Shown here in pieces: positions 36,501 to 51,500 of a stretch of 64,000 bases of DNA. This DNA comes from Toxorhynchites rutilus septentrionalis. Taxonomy: Eukaryota; Arthropoda; Insecta; Diptera; Culicidae. The stretch is taken from assembly GCF_029784135.1 (NCBI RefSeq), contig NC_073746.1:244810307-244874306 (forward strand), written 5' to 3'. Under the pieces are notes generated by a model. The model was given only the letters and a program-made list of their open reading frames with translations. It was not told the DNA's origin and made no database searches. The translations under genes and the position numbers were made by a program. Positions within the stretch are counted from its first letter, which is position 1. The number at the start of each line of letters is the position of its first letter.

Positions 36501-39500
36501 TCTGGAAGCGGAGAGCGATATGCCCGAGCACGATTTGGAACCTCCGCGTTTCGCTAGGAAGGCGTTGGATCGCTTGCTGAATGATTGGCCCGCTGTTCGG
36601 TCGATGATTATGACTGGCGCAGAGCAGGAGAAACCCATTGTTCCAAACCCTACGCAACCGTTCTACGATGACGATAATCAGCAGGTTTATCTACAGTCGC
36701 AAAGTGGAACCACATTGCTGGATAAATTCACTCATAGCCTGATTGTAAGATGCAGCAACGATCCCCTGGAGAAACTGTTGGTTACTCTTGTGAACGAACT
36801 GCAAAACGAGACGATAGTGGGAAGAAGTGAGGAAGCACAGAAGGTAGCGCGGCGTTTTGTTCGCTCCGTGGCACGTGTTTTCGTTATCTTTAGCATTGAA
36901 AGATTCCACAATCCCGAGAAGACGCGCAATTCTACGACACAATCCAAACATCTACAAGCGTATCGGCGAGTGTTTACAACGCTGTTCAAGTTTGCCATTG
37001 AAGAACTGATTGAAATTTCCGACGCACTGGTTACACCGGTTCGATTGGGTGTGGTCAAACCAACTGCCCCGTTCTCACTGTCATCCAGCAGCATTGACGT
37101 AAGATGAAGTCAAATGATGTCAAACTTGCAATCAACAAACAAAATTTCACTTTTTCAGAGCACGGATGATCTCTTCTCGGTGGAACCATTGGCTCCTCCA
37201 ACAAACCGAACGCCTAACAGTGTGGATATCAGAGCTGGTGCATCACGAGGGGATGGAATTGAAAACGAGCGCATTTCCAATTCAGGATTTATGTCCCGTA
37301 TTAATCTACGCTTGCGTGATATCGAAGACAATAATGACGCGGATGCGATGGTTCAAGATGACGGCGAGGCGTCCGAGCAGGAGGAAATGGCCGAGAGAGA
37401 ACAGCCACCTCCGAGAAGGAGTTCCAGTGTGAGAGCTGCACCGAGTACGGCCGCTATCAATGCGGGCGAGGAGGAATCACAAGACCCGTTGCGAAACGAT
37501 GAGGCTGCCCAGGGTGAGAGTGATACAGAATTTAATTTCCACGAAGCCGAAACCGAGTCGGACTCGGATGACAACCAGAGTACGCAGGATGCTCAACGAA
37601 GTGTACAGACCGGTGCTACGGCCGGGTCGGACACAGGTGACGATCTGAATATGCTCCTAATGTCCTAGCGGAAGTTAAATTTTGCTACAACTTTCAGGTC
37701 TTGCTCTACTGTTTGACAACGAAGATGATTCGGGTGACTCTAGCCAACCGGATGACGAAGGATCTGAGGATGGTGAAAGTGATGACCATTCTCATGAAGA
37801 TTTCAGCCTTGGCGATGAGCAACTAGAGAGGAGACAAACCTCCGGGGGGAATCAGCGTACCAATTTGGCGCCCCAATCAATGCAATGGGCCATTCGCAGT
37901 CGAGACACAGCTGGGCCGGAGCGCGTCCGCTTGACTGCCGGAGGCTCCAATCTAGTGTTCATTGATCCTAACGCGCTGCGTAGAACAACTGCCGCTAGTG
38001 CGGCGGTTACTGCGGCTCAGCAGCAGGAATCGCCCACAATGACCACAACGGCGAGTGCATTGGCACGTGCCTTCGGAATAGTGTTGCGTCAAATATCGGA
38101 TTTGATTGGCATGCTGCCAACAAGCTTCAGCGGTTCATCTTCCGCCCTGGATGTCACCCACCAGGAAGCGATACAACTTCAGGTAATAATTTTGTTTTAC
38201 CACCAAGTATAAATTTAAAGCTTTATTCTTGCTTCCATAGATGTACGTCGAAAAACGTTTGAAACCAACTTGGGATTGGATATTGACCGTAATGGAAGCT
38301 ACCGAAGCACAGCTTCGGTTCGGGGCTTCGTTAACAGACTCGACCGATACAACGCATCCACTGCACCCACTCAATACACCTAGCACATCATCGACTAGTA
38401 ACAACAATACCTCTTCCGGTGTGATGGGAGTGATTGGTAAGACAGAAGTGATATTCTACCATTACAATCGAACCCGCTTAAACTGACACAAATTTTGTGC
38501 GGAGAGTTGTGCATATTGAACCATGTTTCGGCTTATCATCCCTCACTGATGCAATCGCTTTTGAGGACGCAACCTTACGGTGTATAAAATTCAAATGAAC
38601 ACAAACTTGATGCATAGAATTGCAACGATACACACGCTGTACAGACGATATACATTTTCCAAATTTTAGTTTTACCTTCACACAATGAGATAATCAAAAC
38701 ATTTCACCTGTTTTCAGTGACTATTTAGAATTATGATAATGTCTTGTTTTTCTTCTTTTTTTTCTCTTAGCGGGCAGTAGAAATCGCTCAGCCATTAGTA
38801 CACTTGGTGCAACCACCGCGCGAAGTCTTGGATTTAGCGACAATACAAATAACGAGCGAAGCTCGCGCGATGGTAGGTACCTATGGCCTGATAGAAGAAG
38901 AGGGTAATCGATGATACGCAGTACGCAAATTAGACCGTTTATAGTGGCAAAGTGGAAGACTGTTTAAAATTTTTGTTTATAGTCGTTTCATGGAAAGTCA
39001 CTGTTAGTTTTCTTCTCATTTAATTTGATGTTTTCTGCGTATCGACAAAAGGCGAACCTTTCATTTCGTATACTTACCTATCTAAAGATGTTCTGAATGC
39101 TGTTTGAACGTTCCCTGTGAATTGTTTTCTGTCTAGCGCCCTTTTTATTTACATTTCTAGGCTTGTTTCTAACACATGTAGGCTAGATAGGGGCAATATG
39201 GTCCCCCTAAGAACGAAACGTCCTAAATCATGTAGGAACATTTATAAATTATGCTACATGTTAAAACCTCACGATTTGAAACCTTATTGATCGATGTACA
39301 TTGTATGAATATGCTTTAAAAAACATTTATGTGGAAAAATTACACTTTTAAAAATGTGTTCCATTTCCGTCGATCGAAAGCACTACGGGACAAAATGGGC
39401 CACCATGCAAAGCAATATGGCTATATTAAATATATACTAAATGTACAAAAAATAACAATGTGATCAAAGTGATTGGACTGCAATTTTACGTTACTCAAGT

Positions 39501-42500
39501 AGGAACAAAGAATATCTGTGCAGTTATGTACCCACCAGTGGCACCGATAGCGCCGGTTCCATCCATCGCCGCCCGTAGAGGAACTGAATTGGGCCCCACA
39601 GTAGCAACAAAGGGAGATCTGTGCAAGATTCTATAATCATTATTCCGTGCTCAGTACCCAGCGCTCAGCTGAAGTTATAGCGCTAATCTGTTTTTTCCCC
39701 GCATTGCTAGGATTTTGAAATTTTTGCACCAGTTGAATGAAGATGAAAAAATTTAGTTTGTTTCTTCTAATGATAAAAGATAGTTACTGGAATGAATTGA
39801 CTCCTTGTGCACTGATGGCGGAGGTTGCTGGTGTCCGAAGTGCGAGTCGTTGGTGACGCTTTTGAAAACCAACCAGCCAATCTATTCCGGTTAATTGCCT
39901 TTGTCTATTGAAAGGGTGAGAAATATCATTTCTCGCAGGTTCGTGAGTTGATTTGATGGGGATGTATTAGTTTTACGAATATTCATTCGATTGAATAACC
40001 GCTCCTTCGTTCAAGTTGTTTGTCATGCTGTTAGTTGAGATCTACTTTTGTCCTTATCAATTTAAGTAGTGACTAAGATTTAATTGACATTCGCCGATTT
40101 GCCGTAATTTTTTCCTTGTTGGGTGTGAACCCTTGCTTCTATTTTCAACTATTGTGGCATGTCCCATTTTTTGTACCGCATTTCAAGTGTACCTACTGCT
40201 TATCGAGGAACGAGAAAACTGAAAGTTTTTACGAGTTAGGTTGCCGATAAGGAATAACTTGCTTTCGGAAATTTATAATTCTCAGCGATTGGCGACACAA
40301 ACCAAACCTTCTTGGGCTTTAGAGAAGCCTCATCAAGTTATTGAAGTCTGCGTGTTATTTGAGCTTGTCCAATTGGCCATCATATCCCGGTCTCCCCATT
40401 TATTCAGCTCATTCTTCCATACACTTTTTAGCAATTAGACAGAATGGCTCTTGACCAATGAAGGGAGAGCTATTAGTCGCATCTTGCAAATTAATTTGCT
40501 TGTTCATTTCATTCTATGCCACAATGGCTAGGAATTCAGTACTGTTTTCCCGAACTTGTCTGAATATGATTCCGTAAGAAACAAATGAATAACCAGACAA
40601 TTTTTGAAGAGCATTTGAAAGCTTTAATGGCTTAAGTGTCGCTTAACTTGACTTAGAAGAGGCAGATGTTAGTATGTTTCTTTATTTTTTTAAGGCATAC
40701 ACATTCTAATTATTGCAGCTTTTTCTGCTTTAAATAGCCAGATTCCTGATAGTCATTTTCGATCCATCAGTATAGAACATGATTAAACCATTACGAACAC
40801 TGGGACCATATCCATCCCATACTGAACGAGAAGGTTCGATTATACTGTATAGAATGTCGTAATTTGACCCACATTTCAATCATTGATCATTTCTGATGAT
40901 GGTCCAACGAGTAAAGAGATTCAGGATGTTCATGTGACCAGTTTTGTCTCTGTCTAGTATTTCGTTGAACAAATAGGTTCAAGGGTAACTGGTGAAGGAT
41001 AGCCTCCAATGCCTTAGAGCAGGGATTCTCAAAGTGGTCATCAAAGTGGTATCAGTTTCCCAGGGGTCGACAAAATACTGTATAAGTTATGTTACGTGAA
41101 CCAACTCGTTATAAGAATGACTAATATTTTTGTGGAAAGTATTATTGTTGAATAATTATTAATTACACACGATATTGTTTCCCTTTGTCTATTTATTGAT
41201 GACAAAATCATATCAAGTTTACTGACTTGACCAACCACAAAGTTTTTGGGGGAAGATGGTATCGCTTCATTCTGGAAAAGGGGTCTCTTGCCCGAAATAG
41301 TTTGAGAGTCCCTGCCTCAGAGAGTGTGCCCCGTAGTGCTCCAGTAATATCACAGCATGTTGGAGTTTGTTTGTCATTTTAGTAGCTATAGTAGCTATAG
41401 GGCGATCTTGGATCGATATTTATAAGATCGATTGTTTCTATTCCGATTTCTGATTCCAGATTTTTTGGATCTATTCTTTGTACTCGTACTTTATTCTATT
41501 AATTTTTCGATCTTTTTGTAGATTTGTTCTTCATTGCATTTTTTCGTATCGATTTTAATCTCACCCAAGACCACTTAACAAATTTTTTAAACAATGTCAA
41601 CATTTGGATCGCTTCGTTAAGCTTGCTGACATATTCAGTCTGATTTATTTACGATTTACTTCTTCGGCTGGGTACTGGACATTAGAGTGCCAATGGGTGT
41701 ATGGAAAAAAAGTGACCCTCGAATTTTCACTCGATTAAAAATATTGATTCCCACGAAAAACTACCCTATGCAAAATATCAGCTCAATCGGACTTCATTTA
41801 CTAGTGTCGCACAGTGGTCAAAGTTTGAGTTTTTTGAAAACCGAAAAATCACCCAAGGGGAGGAGTAGAGGAAATCGAGATATTCGAAAAAAAATTTGAT
41901 GCCAAATGTCTTCAAATTGCAAGAAATTTTTTTGTCAAAAATCGACGCTCTGGGACTTTGTTGTTTTTTTTCGAAATACGAGGCAAAACGAATGGTTTAG
42001 GGTGCCAATGAAAATCGTCATATCGATTTGTCATACGAGGCTCTCTGCGAAATGTTAATTTGCACGATAAAATATCCTCTGTAAAGTATTAGCTCATTCG
42101 GACTTCATTTACTATTGTCGCAGATGTAAAAAATTAAGTTTGAAAAAAAAAAGTTTATGCCAAACTTCTTAGAATTGCATGAAACGTCGAGATTTACTAT
42201 TATCTCGAAAAAAAACCCCTTTGCATCCTGCTCGATATCAAGTCGTCGACCTTTCTACGTACCATGACTATATCGTCAGCAAAGCCTACGATTTCGATAC
42301 TTTTCGCCTCTCATATTCTCAGAAGGTCATCAACCACTAGTGACCAAAGAAAAGGTGATAAAACTCTTACCTGTGGGGAACCTATTGTTTCATTCACAGA
42401 ATTCGTGAAGCCTCCAATTACAAGGTAGTTTGCGACATGTGTGTGCATGCCATGGATCCGATGTCTTCTTTTCATAGTCTGTGCCATTGAGAGATAACGG

Positions 42501-45500
42501 GTGGTAACTACTTGGAATACTCAACAACAAACGAGCTCAGAGAAAAATGAGAATGTGTTTGTGTTAGCTCCCTCCTATTTCTGCTAGTATTTTGCCGTTT
42601 CTGCAAAATGCCGTCGAAACAAGATGCATTTTGCGAGCCCGTTGTACAGTTCTACGAGTTACACAGAAATCACGGTCAAAAGTATACAGTACAACATTTT
42701 GAAAGCGAAAATGTTCCGGCTTCGATTGTTCACCATATTCTAAGATCTCCAAAAATTAATCGCAAGCAAGGTAGTGGAAGACCAGCTAAAATTATGGACG
42801 CAACAGGACTTGGTTCTCTTTCTCAACAACACGGATGTACTGAGTCAACGGGATGCCTTAAATTTTTGCCTGAAATTTCAATGCCGCTGGTTGATAAAAA
42901 ATTATTCCGGAAAATGTTTTGATTTGGACGCCAAAGGTTATTTCTCTCTTTCGAAGACGCACATTCCTGGAAACACTAAATCGTTACTATTCTATGAATA
43001 GTTCAACTACGTCTCCGAACATAAAATATAAGTTTAAACATAAGTTTGATGTAATGCTGTACATTGCCATTTTCGATAGAGGTAATTCTAAGCCATAGAT
43101 CAAGCTCTCTGGTTTGGCTTTCAATCAAGATGTGAACCAGAACGAATATTTGAAAATATATTCATCCTGGTTCAACAAAAACATCATGCAGATGTACAAT
43201 ACGTGGCCGGATGAAGCGTCATCGCATTTCGATCCCATTTGTACTTAAAAATCTCAACCCGGCAAATCTGCCTTAGTATCGCCCTATCGAAGACTTTACG
43301 CTTAACTTTTCAATAAGACCTATCTGTTTTGATCGATTCTCTTTATCGACTTTCTCTCTGTTCGTTTGGGGTGTGATAAACTACAATTCTAGATCAACAT
43401 GTCAAAAGGGTCTATCTTCTTTGATCTATTCTCTTCGCCGTCTTTCTCTTTCGATAACCACGGCCTTTCAGACAGATGGTGCTCCAGTTTTGGCATGTAG
43501 TTTGATAAACGAGGTCCCCTTTCACACTCCTTGTCGTCGAACATATCAGGAAATCCTGTTATTGCTGAGTTATTAATGAAAGAGAATGTAGATGAAGAGA
43601 ATCGGTAGAAGAAGATAGACACTTTTGACATGTTGATCTAGAATTCTTCACCTCCTATCGCCAGACGCTCGACATCGGTAGCAGTTTTTAAGAGGGTCTG
43701 TCTCGAGTTTTTGAACCACTAATAGTGTTAAATATGATGGAATTGTAAAATTTTTTACATTAAGATAATTATAGTGTAGTTATATCCTCCAAAAAATGGC
43801 AGGCAGCAAGTTAAAAAAGGTTTCCCTTTACGCCAAACAAACAAACTTTTTCTTTAGATAACAATTGCCTTGTAGTCGGATTTTGCGAAGTTTGTGTCAG
43901 GTAGATTGATAAACGAGTTTTTCTTCTAGAATTCAAATTGTCGAACACATCAGGAAATTCTTTTTCAGCTGAGTTATTGACGATAGAGAATGTCGATGAA
44001 GAGAATCGATCAAAACAGATAGGTCCTATTGAAAAGTTAAGTTTGAATTCTTCGAGATCTTGAGCTCTTTGGTGTACAAAAATAAAACGGGAGAGTCACA
44101 AATTGCAAACAGTTGATTGAAAAAATCCAGAGATGCATTGGCAAAATTAACATGAAGGCCGAACAATGCTCCTGTTCCGACATCAAATGTCAGCTTCACC
44201 GAGCAGCCGATTAAGGAACGTTTTCAAATGTTCACTAATTTTTTTATCGATTGACAATGTATCTTTAATTTCAATAAATCTGATCTTCAAATATGTTTTT
44301 TTTTTCCTTGACAGCTTGAAATTCCACAGTTTTAGTTGCCACCCGTTAGGAAGCCTTATCGAAAGCACCTTCGATAACTAACGGTGAGATTAGGAAAACT
44401 TAACAATTTATAATTTACCGATAATGTCAGGAACGGGCGCTGACAAGCCAAAGAATCGGAATCAGCGCTGTCGGCGCCAAGCGAATATTTTTTTTTACGA
44501 AACGTACGGACGTTGAATTGTTAATAACATAACTGATATTTCATCTGCGAGAAGGATTTCTATTTTTTCGGGCCAGCAAAGCAACCAAACATTGAAGCAG
44601 AATCTAGTGGCCAATGTGCCTGGAAAGTTCTGACGAAATACGAAGGATGCTTCCTTATGGACGACGGAACGTACGTAAAAATGGGTTATGGCCAACTTCC
44701 AAGCCAAAAGTAATAAAGCCACTGGCCGAGGGGAATCCTCCATGCCGGGGATCTGCTTGGGCGTCGGCTTCAATGTACGTCTCGTCGTCCAATACGATAA
44801 ATTTCGGTTGAACCAACCACTCGCGGTACAGCTTACTTTAGTCCAGCCCGCTTCATTGTTTGCTAGATGGGGTCGGTCGTCTCCGCCTTTCTTCCGTTGC
44901 CAACTCGCCGCTGGGTCATCTGGGTCTCCTTAAATAGATTGCGACGAAATTGTGCACATCTAAACATTACATTGTAATTTAGTTTTACCCAAATTTTCAT
45001 CAATCTTTATCCATATCCATTTATCCATGTAATATACACAAAAAAAGTGTTGCATGTTTTTCGAGTACAATCTTTAGTATGCTTTCAACTTTACACGAAT
45101 AAGGTTTCGCGGTTCAAAATGCACACTTTCTGTAAAATTATTTCTCTCAATAGGCTTCAGTTTTCGTTTCTCATTAAACGAGCGTAAAGATTCGATTCAA
45201 TTCTATTCAATAATTCTTTACGTGAACGTCAGTAATTCATTCAAAATTATCCCTTATGTACAGGTGGCAGCTCTTCATCGGATGCAGCCTCAAGTCGTCG
45301 CGATTTCCTCACATACTGCCTCTCACTGATGCGTGCCCACAACTCGGAGCATCGTGATTTCCTTCCAGTGCTAGATGTGACCGCCCTGCGTCACGTTGCA
45401 TACGTGCTGGATGCGATACTGTTCTATATGCGGGCAACGAACGACAATGACATCGATCGTACCACTACCGGATCGAATGTTTGGGATGATCAAGATGAGA

Positions 45501-48500
45501 ACGAAAACGAAGATACCGAAGAGGACATTTCAACTTCGATCGTCATGGATACGGATTCGGTGGATGATGATCTGATGCGCCCGTCGTTGGGTCGTCGTCA
45601 TTCATTTTTCCAGCGATCTGATTCAACGCTCTGTCTCGGGTGCCCTGCGCCGGATCCATTTAATACGGCTCTGGCCGAGGCATTGCCACTGGCGGATCAG
45701 CCCCACCTGCTGCAACCAAATGCACGCCGGGAAGAATTATTTGGAATGCCGAAGCGTCCGATCACACTCTCGCCGAACACGCAGCAACCAGGGGAGGCAA
45801 GCGTTAATCTGGAAGTGCCACCCGTGCGTCTGAGCTTGTCCGCTACTATTAGAAATGATCCATCAACTTCGTCTGGCAGCTTGACCAATTCCACCGCAAG
45901 TAATGTGGAAACGGTCGCAATGGAAATTTACCAGGATGAATTATCACAAGATAATAAACAGCCTGGAGGAAGTAGTACAATGGAAATCGTCAGTATTTAC
46001 CAAGACAAGAACAACGAAACCACGATCGTTGTTAATGATAAACAGTTTGAAACGCTGTCACCTATCAAAGAACTCAATGTCAATTCGGATGCGGAGCCTA
46101 AACCCGGACCATCTGGAGAGCAATCACAGTCTCCTAAGCCACCACCCCCGCCGCCACCAGTGGCATCGGGACCTAGCGCAAGTGGCGATGTATACTACAA
46201 AAAGAATCGACTCTTCTACATAAAAAATAATAAATACAACGAGGAATCCGACGTTGATGTCGACGAGATCAGTATCAGCTCGGATGAACCGCAAGACTTG
46301 TCCCAGTCCTCGATTAAAATCGAGGTGGACACCGATCAGGACCATGACGAGTTATCGGAATCCGATTCGGAAGACGCACCACAGATTATCAAACGTCAAA
46401 AGTTGGATGAGAGCGCATTGAATGGTGATTCGACGATATCTGTGGGGCAACAGGAAGCTTCCGCTTCGACCATTCGGCCGCCGATAATTGTGACAAGGCG
46501 AAAGGTACCAATTGAAACCACTCAGCAGCAATCAACTGGGAATGGTTAGTTTTGGTGTTTGATTTATGGTTATAGATAATCAATAATTGTTTTCATCATT
46601 CTTAGGTACGGACGTGAAAGTTGCTCCAGCTGTGTTACAGGGAAGTGCATCTGCGCCATCCTTGGTTGGAGAACAGCAGGGTACTGTAGCCACTTTTGTG
46701 AACTATACGACCACTGGAAGCCAAGTGACTGTTGCAACTGGTTCCGGAACGTTGGTGACTGCCAGTGGGTCTCCTGGCAAGAGCGTCATTGTACGTGCTG
46801 GACCGTCTACGGTAATTAATGAAACGAATTTTTGTCGTCTAGCATCAACGAGCATTCTGATACGGAGAATGTCGTGAAGTTTTTTGGGCATTACTCTCAC
46901 CATTTTGCTCGAAAATTATACACACTTTCTGATGACTTCGGATGATTTAGTTGCTTTTTCGAGGACAGATACGAAGTGGACAAGCACTTCTTCAATTGGG
47001 ATCCGTAATAGAAACTAAGATCTTCAGTTTGGAACTGGTGATAAATCATGGATGATGTATTGGGTCATTTGAAAAGTGTCCGTGGTTTTGTGTCATTAGA
47101 TGATATTGATGGTCATACAGTGTTGGACGAAAGTTAAGCAAATGGACTGTTGGAAACGTGCTTAAAAATCACGAGTTCAGCTGCATTCATTTTCGCGACT
47201 TAATAATGTAAAGGTTATTAATTAACGTCTATCCACAACGATTTAGATTATTTATACACAAATATTATGTAGAGGGTGCATGGGACAATTCGGCTGTGTT
47301 TTGAAATGAAACATACAATGTTCTGAAGGCCTAGAAAAAAGCTAATAATTGCGTTGTTTCGTCGAAATAGCCAAATATGGTTGATTAATGATTCATTCTT
47401 GCCCTCACGAGAACAATACAAAAGCTGGACATTTGTTGCATTTTGTTTCGCTTATACATATCAAAATTTCTCCAAGAAGATCAAAACCAACATCTATCGT
47501 GGTGGTCTTCTTCGCTGCTTCGCGGGCTGGTCACCTTCAACTTATATTTGTCCACCACTGTTTCAACGTCGCAATATGTATCTTTTTTTCCTCTTATTCT
47601 GCATTGCAAGTTTCGCAATTCTAGGATTATTCGTCATGAATTTTCTCGAGAAACCAACCTTCAAAACTCCTCATCAATAACCAGAAATCTTCACTCAAAA
47701 CCCTAGAAAACAGTATTCCCCAAGCCTCAGTTATTTCACCAATCCTCTTCATTATTATCATGCGATAATTTTTTTTTTGCAATAATTTCCGATGGTATAA
47801 AACTCCTAGTCTACGCAGATGATATTATTCCAATCTATGCTAGCAGTATGTCAGTCTCTCATCACAGAGACATTTTGTTGAGTTGTGAATAGTTGGTTAA
47901 TGCCACAAACCCTCCACGGAGTAAGCATTCACAGTTGTGGCGCCGATAGAGTGGTAAACACTATTGAACCAGTTCAAAACAGAGCGGTGAAGATTATCTT
48001 AAAAAAGTAATTTTATTTATTGTGATAAATGCGTAATAATATTTTCAATCAATTGATGAGCCGATAAGGAAACGGTCAAATTATTACAAACCTTCGAAAT
48101 CTTAATTTTTTAGATTTTCATTTATCCGCATATCTTCGGTCAGACGTAGTCCTACAACAAAAATCGCGGACTGCTTGATTAAAATTAATTTTCAATCGAG
48201 AAGCCGCGAATATTTTTAAATGGTTCAATTTATTGAATTTGATTGTGTTACTGCTGTCTACTAATTGATTGATTCATTTATTTAATCAACACGATGTTTC
48301 CAGCGAAAAATAGTTACTCCTATAATAATCCGTATGTATTCCATTGCAGTCCTTTTCGTCGACGGCCACCGCCAGCACGGAGGTGATTCAACACGCCGAG
48401 GCGATGGATCTGCAGGAGATTTCCGCTCACGTCACCGTCGAAACAACGCCCAATGTCCAGCAGACGGTACAACCGGAGCTGCCTCCCCGAGGAATCTACC

Positions 48501-51500
48501 TTCGGTCGAGCAACCAAAGTTCGCTCAATTCATCCATTCTGTCGGACATTCTGCTTGGTCGCTGGCGACTATCTTTGATTCTGTTTGGCCGGGTGTTCCT
48601 CGAGGACGTGGGTGTCGAGCCGGGCAGTGTGATTTATGAACTTAACGGATTCCCCGTCAAGGAAGCCAAATTCCGACGATACATGGAGAAGTTGCGTAAT
48701 GCTCAACAGAAGGATCTCACGCTGTCCAAGATGGAACGTAACCGATCGGCCCTGCTAACGCAAACATTCAAGGAATTGAACACCCACTATAACAACAGGA
48801 GGTTGCAGTCGCCACTGGCATTCAGTCGTGTAAAAGTCACATTCAAGGATGAACCTGGTGAGGGCTCGGGAGTAGCTAGAAGTTTCTACACATCCATTGC
48901 CGAAGCATTATTGGCAAACGAGAAGCTACCGAACCTGGACGCAGCGCAAACGGGCTCTGCCAAGTATGCGTCAGTTCCGTTCAACAGTATGCTACAACGA
49001 CATCGCAGTACTAGCAGCACCGGAGGAGGAGGTGGAGGCACTTCGTCGGCTGCCGGGGGCAGTAGTAGTGCTAGTCGGGATTCAAACGCAAGACGAGGCT
49101 TATCTAGCAAACAGCCTCTCTGGAGGCCAAATCGCGAATCCCGAAAAACGCTCAATTATGACGCAAGGCCTTTCAGACCAGCAAGTGAACAAGCCCAAGG
49201 TTCTGCAAGTAACGGTGGAGTGGGAGGAAATAACAGTCCTCCGTTCATGCACATTAACGATAGCCTACCGGCGCACCAGCAACAGCTGGGTGAGCGTCTT
49301 TATCCAAAAGTTCAAGCTCTATATCCGAACAACGCACCTAAAATAACCGGAATGCTACTTGACTTACCGGCTACACAAATCCTCATGCTGCTAGCTTCGG
49401 AAGAAAGTCTGCGACAGAAAGCTAACGAGGCACTCGAAATCATTCTGAGTCGTCAGCGGTTAGAGATCGATAATCTCGGTGTTGCCGGTAATGGTACATC
49501 TGCTGCCTCGGCACCCGCTGGTGGCAGTTCTGGGGATCAACAGGCAAGTGGAAGTTCTGGTTACACTCAGGCTCAGAATTCTGGGCTATCGAAAAAGAGT
49601 GGCCCAGTGTTGATTCTGGAAGACTGCCAGCTAGACGCCCCGTTATTCTATTCTCCTGGCAAGCGCGGGTTTTACAGTCCTCGACAGGGTTATCCCTCCA
49701 GTGAGAGGTTGAATGCATTTAGAAACGTCGGAAGGTAAACCACCGAGGAAAACATGTGCATTTTAAAAGTATAAACGTAGCATGTTTTTTTTTTGTTTAG
49801 GTTGATCGGATTATGTTTGCTTCAAAATGAACTGTTCCCATTGTTCCTGCAGCGCCACGTACTGAAATATATTCTAGGACGACAGGTTCGTTTCCATGAT
49901 TTGGCCTTCTTCGATCCGGTGGTGTATGATTCGCTGCGTCAGCTGGTGAAAGATTCACAATCGAAGAGTGGTATCACCATTCTTCAGAGTTTGGAGCTGA
50001 CATTTGTGTGAGTATGATATTTTTACGTGTAAAATTTCGTCATCATTCGCTGCTTTGCTGTTAAGCTGAGCAGATCAGTTTTTTTCTGTTTCAAAGTCTT
50101 TGGGAAATTCGTCCGTTGCGATAGTGTACGTATTCATTCGACGTCCAACAAGTTTACAACAGTGTTCATTCATATTCATGCTGTACTATCTGAGCTTCCA
50201 TTAAAGTTCGAGTCATGAGAATTCAGGCTTGGCTTGGCGTTGGTTCATTTTCGTTATTCCGAATGCAATGGTGTAATGATCGAATGTGATCTGAAATTTA
50301 GCTGAAAAGATTGATGCGGAAGAGATATTTCCAAGCACTGGATGCTGTAGCGAACATTTTCTGTTCTGAACAATACACCGGAAAATGGTAACTTTATTTT
50401 GAATGTGAAGAAACCAATAGACAATAAAAAAAGTACAAACAGGGGTAGATCGCTATTTCGAAAGAAAAATTAGCGCGATTAGTGCGAACACTGGCAACGC
50501 AGCCAAAAAAACAATCAAACACCAATCCCACTGAAATTTTTACCCATAAAATTTGATTAAAAATGTAATACATTATTATGTTAAAACCAAATGCATAACC
50601 ATATATACCCAGGTTTTTTTTCCAAGTTTTTTTTACGCGGATTTTCCAATTAACGCGTTTTTTTACGCTGATTTTCCAATTAACGCGGTTTTTTTTACGC
50701 GGCACCCGCGTAAAAAAGACCAGTGCAATATCACATCTCCCCCTCAGCTCTTATTTTCCTCTCATGTTCCCTCAGAGCAAATTACGGTAATTAGTGCTTG
50801 TAACGGAGTTTAGCGCTTAGTGCCGCACCTTATCACGATTCTTACGTGGATTTTAGTTGTTGGGTAACGGGGAGCTCGCCGGGCGGTACAACGGGACGGG
50901 GTTTTTACGGGCAGCAATTCGTGAATATCTTTCCCTGTCTACTTAGCTCTGGACGGTCCAACCGTGGTACTGCACGTGCATCGGCAGAAGAGTGTACTAA
51001 TTACTAGGGAATCTTCTAGCAACAGCAGATGATCTCATTCGTGAGGAAAACCGAACTATAGCTAACAGTAACCAACGAAATTGCAGGAAAACACTACGGG
51101 TTTTCGGAAGCGAGCAACACTGAACTTTTTACTTCCGTTCTACGTAAAGATAGGTCCATTTGATATCTATCATTAGGTGACATGGTTTTTTTACGCGGAT
51201 TCTCCAATTAACGCGGTTTTTTTACGCGGATTTTCGAATTAACGCGGTTTTTTGCGCGGTTTTTCCAATTAACACGGTTTTTTTACGCGGATTTTCCAAT
51301 TAACGCGGTTTTTTGCGTGGTTTTTTACGCGGTTTTTCCAATTAACACGGTTTTTTACGAGGTGCGTATCCCCCGCGTAAAAAAAACTTGGTGTACTGTT
51401 AATTCCACACTTTGGAAGATTCAATAAATAACTGTATGGGAAAATAGAATTTGTCCCAGGATTACGGTTCCCCATGCTAAATCATTGATGTTTTCTTTTC

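Larger units (their letters stand above)
38873..45263 (+). other. hyd intron 9 (6.4 kb)
   Basis: Carries, in order, a hAT-type MITE, an LTR-less retrotransposon RT fragment (minus), a DDE transposase relic (plus), fold-back repeats and a second DDE transposase relic (minus), all listed separately. 38873-41019 has no recognisable gene or element. 41690-42230 contains two related AT-rich segments (GCTCAATCGGACTTCATTTA and a variant) of a degraded repeat. Confidence 0.8.

Noticed and set aside
36178..36657. 159-codon minus-strand open frame inside hyd exon 5
   Set aside because: It lies antisense to the conserved UBR-box coding sequence and has no splice or protein-family support.
37637..37668. 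Earlier hyd stop codon by reading through the exon 6 donor
   Set aside because: A good GT donor and a TTTCAG acceptor 61 bp later restore the conserved acidic linker; the stop is intronic.
39190..39420. GGGGCAATATGG...GGGACAAAATGGGCC as ends of a MITE
   Set aside because: The two motifs are similar in direct, not inverted, orientation, and no target duplication is evident.
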